From CAZHEV01 sp964531335 [NCBI: uncultured bacterium] (GTDB lineage Bacteria; Eisenbacteria; RBG-16-71-46; CAZHEV01): DNA of 11,428 nucleotides. Below the pieces are notes generated by a model, which saw only the letters and a list, made by a program, of their open reading frames with translations, was not told the DNA's origin and made no database searches. The stretch is taken from NCBI GenBank assembly GCA_964531335.1, contig CAZHEV010000008.1:39509-50936 (forward strand), given 5' to 3'. The translations under genes were made by a program, and so were the position numbers. Below, piece by piece: positions 7,289 through 11,428 of the stretch (position 1 is the stretch's first letter; each line of letters begins with the position of its first letter).

Positions 7289-7303
7289 GCGGGCGAAGCC
7301 CGC
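7289..7303 (-). other. Perfect hairpin in the M50-trpS spacer
   Basis: A 6-bp all-GC stem (7289-7294 with 7298-7303) with a 3-nt loop lies about 10 bp past the M50 stop codon. No T-run follows on the minus strand, so it is not a standard terminator. It may damp read-through into trpS or protect the mRNA end. The rest of the 144-bp spacer shows only the trpS Shine-Dalgarno. Confidence 0.4.
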
Positions 7304-7311
7304 CGCCCGGG

Positions 7312-7941
7312 CTAGGCGCCGGCGAACAGCCGAGAGAAACCCGTCACGAACGGACCGATGACGGCCCATATAGGGCTGAAGCCGGCCATCCTGCCTATCA
7401 CGATCAGTCCGATCAGCACAATGGGGCCTATCCGTTCGAAGCTGCTGAACTCGTAAGCCTGCTTCAGTGGAAGAAGGCCCTTGAGGACCTTGGATCCGTC
7501 GAGCGGGAATATGGGCAACATATTAAAGGCTGCAAGCGCCAGGTTCACCCAGACAGCCATGTAGAGCATGGCGACGACGACCTCGATCCATACCGGCCCT
7601 GTCGCCGCAGCGGGCGCGAGAGCCCTGTAGGCCAGACCGAACACTATGGCCGCCAGAAAATTGGAGGCTGGACCCGCCGCCGCGACGAGCAGCTCTCCCC
7701 TCTTTGGGTCCGTGAAATTCAGAGGGTCTATCCTGACCGGCTTCCCCCAACCGAAATGCACGAGCACGAAGACCAAGGCCCCAAGCGGATCGATATGAGG
7801 AATGGGGTTCAAAGTGACGCGCCCGTCATACCTGGGCGTAGGATCCCCAAGACGATCGGCCAGCCAGGCGTGCGCGAACTCGTGGATTGTAAGAGCGAAT
7901 AGAATAGGCGGAATAAGAATTACGATGTCCAGACCACTCAG
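7312..7941 (-). CDS. Site-2-type membrane metalloprotease, M50 family; non-standard start
   Basis: About 209 residues if CTG 7941-7939 is the start. The frame is open back to a TAG near 8014, yet has no ATG, GTG or TTG before the active site; the first TTG (7812-7810) lies after it and would remove the catalytic residues. The zinc site HEFAH is at about 20-24, followed by the family text RLGDPTPRYDGRVTLNP; the third ligand is the Asp of NMLPIFPLDGSKV (about 148). AAAGPASNF near 87-95 is another hallmark. Four or more hydrophobic segments (about 5-20, 55-63, 84-110, 120-143 and 172-205) fit an intramembrane protease cutting substrates within the membrane. It belongs to the short YwhC/Rv0359-like group without a PDZ domain. 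It is the first gene of the operon, and M50-trpS-scpA-scpB is a recurring order. Substrate unknown; start uncertain (the second CTG is 7932-7930). Confidence 0.88.
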   Translation of the reverse strand: MSGLDIVILIPPILFALTIHEFAHAWLADRLGDPTPRYDGRVTLNPIPHIDPLGALVFVLVHFGWGKPVRIDPLNFTDPKRGELLVAAAGPASNFLAAIVFGLAYRALAPAAATGPVWIEVVVAMLYMAVWVNLALAAFNMLPIFPLDGSKVLKGLLPLKQAYEFSSFERIGPIVLIGLIVIGRMAGFSPIWAVIGPFVTGFSRLFAGA

Positions 7942-7996
7942 CCCACTTTCTCTACCGGATTCCCCCCAAGGCCGCGAAGGCCCCGAGGGTTGGTCA

Positions 7997-8026
7997 ATCT
8001 TATCGACAGAACCCTATTGCTGTCAA
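7997..8026 (-). promoter_or_regulatory. Promoter of the M50-trpS-scpAB-hisC-cmk-plsC-rpsA operon
   Basis: A perfect -35 TTGACA (8021-8026, minus strand) is followed by GATAAG (7999-8004, 16-bp spacer) or TAAGAT (7997-8002, 18-bp spacer), each matching 4 of 6 bases of the sigma70 -10 box. This AT-richer patch stands out in a very GC-rich spacer. Transcription would begin near 7990, giving about 50 nt of leader before the M50 coding region. Confidence 0.6.
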
Positions 8027-8069
8027 CACGTTCCTGAGCGAGAGGAAGGGAGCGTGCGGGGCGGCGTCG

Positions 8070-8093
8070 AGGCCGGCGCCATCGCGCCGGCCT
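8070..8093 (-). terminator. Strong GC hairpin without T-tract between tyrS and M50 gene
   Basis: A perfect 10-bp, almost all-GC stem (8070-8079 with 8084-8093) with a 4-nt loop (8080-8083). It lies about 125 bp past the tyrS stop and upstream of the operon promoter. There is no T-run on either side, so it could be a U-less terminator or an mRNA-end stabiliser. A looser dyad with a 2-nt bulge (8098-8109 with 8132-8140) lies beside it. Confidence 0.4.
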
Positions 8094-8186
8094 GAGCGGG
8101 CCCCGCGGGCGCGGACCAGCGCGGGACCCTGCCGCGGCCCGCCGCCCAAAGACCCGGCGCGGCGTCTCCCGGGGCCATGGCGGGTC

Positions 8187-8207
8187 CGAGCCCGGCCTGC
8201 GGGCTCG
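8187..8207 (-). terminator. Hairpin just after the tyrS stop
   Basis: A perfect 8-bp stem (8187-8194 with 8200-8207), 5-nt loop, starting about 11 bp beyond the tyrS stop codon on the minus strand. Its position is right for a terminator of the usp-tyrS unit, but the following bases are GC-rich without a T-run. Together with the second hairpin at 8070-8093 it may end transcription with help from Rho or act as a 3'-end block. Confidence 0.45.
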
Positions 8208-8218
8208 CGGAAGGGGGG

Positions 8219-9448
8219 TTAGCCTGAGCCCACCCGGAACCGGGCGAACTTTCTCTTTCCGACCTTAAGTAACATGTCTTCATGGACTTTCGTCGTAGCA
8301 TCCCTGTCTTTCACCCTGGCGCCGTCGAGCTCCACCCCTCCCTGGTCTATCAATCTCCTTACCTGCCCCTTGCTGCCCGCCAATCCCGCCAGCAGGGCCA
8401 GATCCACGACGGATATCTCCCCCGCCATATCGAGGGGCACCAAGAACACGGGGACCTCATCGGGCACCTGCTTTTGCTGGACGTGCCTCTTGAAGCACTT
8501 CTCCGCCTCCTGAGCCGCCTCCTCACCGTGGAACCGGCTCACTATCCGGTGGGCCAGGCGCTTCTTGGCGTCCATGGGATGGAGGCTTCCTTCGTGGATC
8601 CCGTTCTCGATCTCTGCGATCTCGCTCATCGGCGTCTCGGTCACGAGCGTTAAGTACGACGTCATCACGTCGTCGGGCAGGCTCATTATCTTTCCGTACA
8701 TGTCCTCGGGCGGCTCGGCGATGCCCACGGCGTTCCCCAGGGACTTCGACATCTTGGCCTGTCCTTCGGTCCCGACGAGCAGCGGCACAGTCACCACGAC
8801 CTGCGGCCTCTGCCCGTGCGCCCTCTGCACGTCGCGGCCCACCATGAGATTGAAGAGCTGGTCGACTCCTCCAACCTGCACGTCGGTCTCCAGCACGAAG
8901 GCGTCATAGCCCTGCATCAGGCAGTACAGAAACTCGTGCAGCCCTATCGGCTCCCCGGCCTCGTAGCGCCTGCGGAAATAGTCCCTCTCCATTAGTTGAG
9001 CGACCGTCAGGGTCGAGGCGATGCTCACCACTTCGCCGAATGTCAGCTTGGCCAACCACTTGCTGTTGTACTTTATCTTGGTCCTTCGCCTGTCCAGCAC
9101 CGTGAAGGCCTGCTCGGTGTAGGTCTTCATGTTCGCTTCGAGGTCTTCCCTCGTCAGCATGGGGCGTGTCTTGGAGCGGCCCGAGGGATCGCCCACCATT
9201 CCCGTGAAGTCGCCTATCAAGAACGTAACCTCGTGCCCGAGGTCCTGAAACTGCTTGAGCTTCATCAGGGGCACCATGTGCCCGAGATGGATGTCGGGCG
9301 AGGTGGGGTCCACGCCAAGGTATACCTTAAGCGGCCTTCCCTCGGACAGCCTCTCCCGGAGTTCCCCCTCCATGTTCTCCCTGATCGCGGGATCCCCGTA
9401 ATCGACTCCCCGCATCAGCGTTCTCATCTGCTCGGCAACGGGCTTCAA
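8219..9448 (-). CDS. tyrS: Tyrosyl-tRNA synthetase
   Basis: 409 residues from TTG 9448-9446. TTG is chosen because AGGGAGG (9455-9461) lies 6 nt upstream; the next ATG, seven codons on, has no such site, and the frame upstream is only an out-of-frame run through the stress-protein gene. It charges tRNA-Tyr with tyrosine. It is a class Ic synthetase: HIGH-type HLGH at 54-57 within VDPTSPDIHLGH, the region FLIGDFTGMVGDPSGRS, VGGVDQLFN, and KMSKS at 232-236. A C-terminal S4 RNA-binding domain (about 345-405, SKGQVRRLIDQGGVELDG) completes the protein. Sequence and length fit the second bacterial TyrRS subgroup (TyrZ-like, about 400 residues) rather than the B. stearothermophilus type; that sub-typing is from memory. 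It starts 11 bp after the uspA stop, so the two are co-transcribed. Confidence 0.96.
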   Translation of the reverse strand: MKPVAEQMRTLMRGVDYGDPAIRENMEGELRERLSEGRPLKVYLGVDPTSPDIHLGHMVPLMKLKQFQDLGHEVTFLIGDFTGMVGDPSGRSKTRPMLTREDLEANMKTYTEQAFTVLDRRRTKIKYNSKWLAKLTFGEVVSIASTLTVAQLMERDYFRRRYEAGEPIGLHEFLYCLMQGYDAFVLETDVQVGGVDQLFNLMVGRDVQRAHGQRPQVVVTVPLLVGTEGQAKMSKSLGNAVGIAEPPEDMYGKIMSLPDDVMTSYLTLVTETPMSEIAEIENGIHEGSLHPMDAKKRLAHRIVSRFHGEEAAQEAEKCFKRHVQQKQVPDEVPVFLVPLDMAGEISVVDLALLAGLAGSKGQVRRLIDQGGVELDGARVKDRDATTKVHEDMLLKVGKRKFARFRVGSG

Positions 9449-9459
9449 GTATCGCCTCC

Positions 9460-9963
9460 CTACTCCACCACCCAAACGGCGCAGCCCTGGACTTGATGGA
9501 CCACCTTGTGCACGACCGTGCCCATCAGGAACGCCTTCAAGGTGGACCTGCCCCGCCTGCCCAGCGCAACCACCCCGTAGTCGCCGCGGTTTGCCTCGTT
9601 CACTATGGCATCCGCCACGTCCGAGTGCGGGTCCGCGGCGATCTTGGTGCGTATCCTCGTGCCCTCGGCACTCACGCCCTTTGCCGCGAGCCTTTCCTTG
9701 GCCGGCCCGAAGATGGTCTTTTCGAGCTCGGCCTGGCTGTCCTTCATCCATTGTTGCTTGCCGTCCTTGAGCTCCTCCTCGAGCCGCCTCTCCTCGTCCG
9801 GATCCTCCGCGCCGGGATGCTCCCGCAGAGACGGGGGAACGGACACCACGTGTAGGAGGGTAACCCTGAAGTCCGTACAGCTTCGTACTATATCGCCGAC
9901 GTGATCGACGGCGGCGTTGGCCTTCTCAGAGCCGTCCACTGCCAGCAGAATATCCAGCGCCAT
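9460..9963 (-). CDS. Universal stress protein (UspA family), ATP-binding type
   Basis: 167 residues from ATG 9963-9961, with AAGGAG (9973-9978) 9 nt upstream. The Usp fold is cytoplasmic and usually dimeric; proteins of this kind are induced in starvation or stress. The N-terminus DILLAVDGSEKANAAVDHV is the family's first strand and helix. Near the C-terminus GRRG followed by nine residues and GT (135-149) fits the G-2x-G-9x-G-(S/T) ATP-binding motif of the MJ0577 type, so this member probably binds ATP. A charged helical insertion (about residues 50-85) lies between. The gene immediately precedes tyrS (11-bp gap), an unusual pairing. It is divergent from the cytochrome gene, and no clear promoter can be read upstream of it. 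The family is sure; physiological role unknown. Confidence 0.93.
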   Translation of the reverse strand: MALDILLAVDGSEKANAAVDHVGDIVRSCTDFRVTLLHVVSVPPSLREHPGAEDPDEERRLEEELKDGKQQWMKDSQAELEKTIFGPAKERLAAKGVSAEGTRIRTKIAADPHSDVADAIVNEANRGDYGVVALGRRGRSTLKAFLMGTVVHKVVHQVQGCAVWVVE

Positions 9964-10290
9964 CGCAGGAGTCTCCTTTCCGACTCGCCCGCGGCGGGGC
10001 GACTAGAGCGTATCAATTCTCGATTTCTCCGGGGACAAGCCTAACCCCTGGCGCCCCCGCCAGTCCAGCAATTGGTGGCCTCCCGGGGCCGGCGGCTTCG
10101 CACGCGCGGAAAAACAGACGCGCGGCGCGCCCCTGGATGAGCGGCGGTCCCGGCGATGAGGGATCCCGCGCGGCTCGGTCCGCCCCGTCTCTTGCGGAGG
10201 GTATTGACATCCGAGGCACCGGCGAATAACATGATGGTAGTCCTCGAGGGAGTGACCGACTGACGCGAAGACAATGAAAGGAGAGCGACT
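9964..10290. other. Divergent intergenic region between uspA-type gene and cytochrome
   Basis: 327 bp without a credible gene; the open frames across it have no ribosome-binding site or recognisable protein. It holds the cytochrome promoter (separate entry) and three short dyads: 9985-9990 with 9997-10002 (6 bp), 10048-10053 with 10058-10063 (6 bp, CCCC loop) and 10103-10108 with 10119-10124 (6 bp, 10-nt loop). The stretch around 10050-10150 is very GC-rich. No convincing promoter for the stress-protein gene was found on the minus strand. Confidence 0.5.
10204..10232 (+). promoter_or_regulatory. Promoter of the tetrahaem cytochrome gene
   Basis: Perfect -35 TTGACA (10204-10209), a 17-bp spacer, and TAACAT (10227-10232), which matches 4 of 6 bases of the -10 consensus. 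A start near 10239 would give a leader of about 50 nt ending in the Shine-Dalgarno AAAGGAG, 7 nt before the ATG at 10291. Confidence 0.65.
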
Positions 10291-10875
10291 ATGCGGAGGA
10301 TCCTGGCTTCCGTCGTCCTCGCCTTGGTGCTTGCATTCGTAATTGGCAACGCTCAAGCCGCTGAGGAGAAGAAGAAGGCGACCGAGAAGAAGGAGGAAGT
10401 CAAACACGAATACGTGGGCGTTAAAAGATGCGCCATGTGCCATAGATCCGAGGCCAGGGGCGATCAGTACGGCCAGTGGCAGGAGACCGCCCATTCCAAG
10501 GCCTATGTCAACCTGGCTACCGAAGCCGCCAAGAAGGCGGGGGCCGAGCTCGGCGTCGACGATCCCCAGGCGAGCCCCAAGTGCCTCAAGTGCCACGTGA
10601 CGGCCTACGGGGTTGACGAGGAGCTATTGGGCTCCATGTACAAGATGGAGGACGGGGTCGGATGCGAGAGCTGCCACGGCCCGGGCGGCGACTACATGAA
10701 GCTCAGCATCATGAAGGACAGAGAGAAGGCGATAGCGGCCGGCCTCGTGATCCCCGACGAGGAGCTCTGCCGCAAGTGCCACAACGAGGAAAGCCCCACC
10801 TTCAAGGGGTTCGACTTCGAAAAGATGTACCCCAAGATCGACCACCCCGTGCCGGAGCCCGAGGAGAAGGAATAG
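10291..10875 (+). CDS. Secreted tetrahaem c-type cytochrome, cytochrome c554-like
   Basis: 194 residues, ATG with AAAGGAG 7 nt upstream. A signal peptide (basic start, hydrophobic 4-19, likely cleavage after AQA at 23) sends it to the periplasm, followed by a Lys/Glu-rich linker (24-39). Four CxxCH haem sites: CAMCH 47-51, CLKCH 98-102, CESCH 125-129 and CRKCH 160-164. YVGVKRCAMCHR...QYGQWQETAHSKAY and GVGCESCHGPGGDY resemble the cytochrome c554 family (Nitrosomonas c554, Pfam Cytochrome_C554), and H68 and H186 are candidate distal haem ligands. Such proteins carry electrons or reduce small substrates; the partner here is unknown because no oxidoreductase, quinol dehydrogenase or cytochrome-maturation gene is nearby. 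It is a single-gene unit with its own promoter and terminator, divergent from the stress-protein gene. Family reasonably sure; function open. Confidence 0.9.
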   Translation: MRRILASVVLALVLAFVIGNAQAAEEKKKATEKKEEVKHEYVGVKRCAMCHRSEARGDQYGQWQETAHSKAYVNLATEAAKKAGAELGVDDPQASPKCLKCHVTAYGVDEELLGSMYKMEDGVGCESCHGPGGDYMKLSIMKDREKAIAAGLVIPDEELCRKCHNEESPTFKGFDFEKMYPKIDHPVPEPEEKE

Positions 10876-10938
10876 GGTAAGGGCGATCCGCTTCGGAGGG
10901 CTCGCCGGACCGGGCCGCCGGGAAATGCAGGAAACGAG

Positions 10939-10968
10939 AAACGGAGCCGTTCGCGGCTCCGTTTTGAC
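10939..10968 (+). terminator. Rho-independent terminator after the cytochrome, probably two-way
   Basis: An 11-bp perfect stem (10939-10949 with 10954-10964), TTCG loop (10950-10953) and a TTTT run overlapping the 3' end of the stem (10962-10965), about 65 bp past the cytochrome stop. The convergent tRNA-Ala gene ends 18 bp away on the other strand; read from that side the hairpin is followed by TTTCTCGTTTCC, so it probably terminates both. Confidence 0.9.
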
Positions 10969-10981
10969 TTCGGTGGAGATT

Positions 10982-11057
10982 TGGTGGAGCCTACGGGGGT
11001 CGAACCCGTGACCTCCACGCTGCCAGCGTGGCGCTCTCCCAATTGAGCTAAGGCCCC
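10982..11057 (-). tRNA. tRNA-Ala, anticodon GGC
   Basis: 76 nt on the minus strand with the full cloverleaf: 7-bp acceptor (one G-U pair), GCTC/GAGC D stem, anticodon stem CCACG/CGTGG with loop CTGGCAG (anticodon GGC, reads GCC and GCU), T stem ACGGG/CCCGT with TTCGAAC loop, discriminator A and an encoded CCA (10982-10984). It has its own promoter to the right and the shared hairpin terminator to the left. Confidence 0.97.
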
Positions 11058-11077
11058 ACCTTCGGTGTCGAGCTTTG

Positions 11078-11106
11078 ATTCTAGACCTAGAGCCCGCCGG
11101 CGTCAA
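11078..11106 (-). promoter_or_regulatory. Promoter of tRNA-Ala
   Basis: On the minus strand TTGACG (11101-11106, 5 of 6 to the -35 consensus), a 17-bp spacer and TAGAAT (11078-11083, 5 of 6 to the -10 consensus). The start would fall near 11071, about 14 nt before the mature tRNA. This is the best-matched promoter in the window, as expected for a stable RNA gene. Confidence 0.75.
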
Positions 11107-11161
11107 CGAACAACTGAACCTGGAAACGGGCAGGCTCCGGACCCGGACGACCAGGGCCTAC

Positions 11162-11191
11162 TTGACACCGCAAAGCGGCAGGTGGGAAAAT
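11162..11191 (+). promoter_or_regulatory. Probable promoter of tRNA-Leu
   Basis: Perfect TTGACA (11162-11167), an 18-bp spacer and GAAAAT (11186-11191, 4 of 6 to the -10 box). Transcription would begin about 17 nt before the tRNA. A small dyad (CCGC-AAA-GCGG, 11168-11178) lies in the spacer. Placement upstream of the tRNA supports it, but the -10 is weak. Confidence 0.5.
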
Positions 11192-11214
11192 TGATCCGGC
11201 TAAGCGCGGTCCGT

Positions 11215-11303
11215 GCCGGAGTGGTGAAACTGGTAGACGCGCGGGACTCAAAATCCCGTGGGGTTTGCGCCCCGTGTCGGTTCGATTCCGACCTCCGGCA
11301 CCA
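11215..11303 (+). tRNA. tRNA-Leu, anticodon CAA
   Basis: 89 nt, class II tRNA. Acceptor GCCGGAG/CTCCGGC, short D stem with GTGAAACTGGTAGAC, anticodon stem CGGGA/TCCCG with loop CTCAAAA (anticodon CAA, reads UUG), long variable arm GGGG-TTTGCG-CCCC, T stem GTCGG/CCGAC, discriminator A and an encoded CCA (11301-11303). No clear terminator is visible in the 125 bp to the right edge. Confidence 0.97.
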
Positions 11304-11428
11304 GAAGCCCCGACAATCCCCTGCTCCGCGGCCTCTTTTCGAACACCCAACCTGCATGCCCAATCCGACAATGCTTCGGCTGTTGTTAGCGCGCTCTCGC
11401 AGTGGAATGTCACGGCTTCGACATCCGT

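Noticed and set aside
6703-7902. A 399-codon plus-strand open frame across trpS and the M50 gene
   Set aside because: It spans two well-supported minus-strand genes and their spacer, and no family features appear.
8023-8301. A 92-codon minus-strand frame running from tyrS into the GC-rich spacer
   Set aside because: It begins inside tyrS in another frame, has Ala/Pro/Gly-rich text driven by GC content, and its region is better explained as hairpins.
10003-10596. A 197-codon minus-strand frame opposite the cytochrome start and intergenic region
   Set aside because: Antisense to a clear haem protein with signal peptide, Shine-Dalgarno and promoter; no own ribosome-binding site.
10982-11303. 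Possible integration site at the two tRNA genes
   Set aside because: Both tRNAs are intact, and no integrase, direct repeat of a tRNA end or foreign-looking gene is visible in the window.

Overview
The window is a stretch of ordinary bacterial chromosome of high G+C content, apparently from a Gram-negative or otherwise diderm-like bacterium. Evidence for this is a secreted multihaem c-type cytochrome, classic sigma70-type promoters and Shine-Dalgarno sites, and a six-domain ribosomal protein S1. I cannot name a phylum. The gene order M50 protease - trpS - scpA - scpB - (hisC) - cmk - plsC - rpsA, together with a TrpRS that carries a four-cysteine Fe-S-type motif, suggests a deep-branching or poorly cultivated environmental lineage rather than a familiar model group. 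That placement is inference.

Left and centre (1-7941), all on the minus strand: one long, tightly packed operon reading right to left. It starts at a good promoter near 8000 and runs: site-2-type membrane metalloprotease (HExxH; no ATG/GTG/TTG start), tryptophanyl-tRNA synthetase, ScpA, ScpB (with a long acidic tail), a HisC-type aminotransferase, cytidylate kinase, a PlsC-type acyltransferase, and ribosomal protein S1, whose 3' end lies beyond the left edge. Four junctions overlap: trpS/scpA, hisC/cmk and cmk/plsC by 4 bp, and scpA/scpB by 17 bp, so translation is probably coupled. The operon mixes protein synthesis (TrpRS, S1), chromosome segregation (ScpAB), nucleotide supply (Cmk), phospholipid synthesis (PlsC), amino-acid synthesis (HisC) and membrane proteolysis, so it is a growth or housekeeping operon.

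Middle right (8219-9963), minus strand: a universal stress protein and tyrosyl-tRNA synthetase form a second, two-gene unit. A very GC-rich 277-bp spacer with several strong dyads but no T-tract separates it from the large operon.

Right (10204-11428): a divergently transcribed tetrahaem cytochrome c (c554-like) with its own promoter and a textbook hairpin terminator; a convergent tRNA-Ala(GGC) on the minus strand with a near-consensus promoter, sharing that terminator; and a tRNA-Leu(CAA) on the plus strand.

No mobile element, CRISPR array, phage gene or defence cluster is visible. The points most worth a second look are the Fe-S-type cysteine motif in TrpRS, the tandem-repeat tails of S1 and ScpB, the missing conventional start of the M50 protease, and the placement of hisC inside an scpAB-cmk-plsC-rpsA operon.
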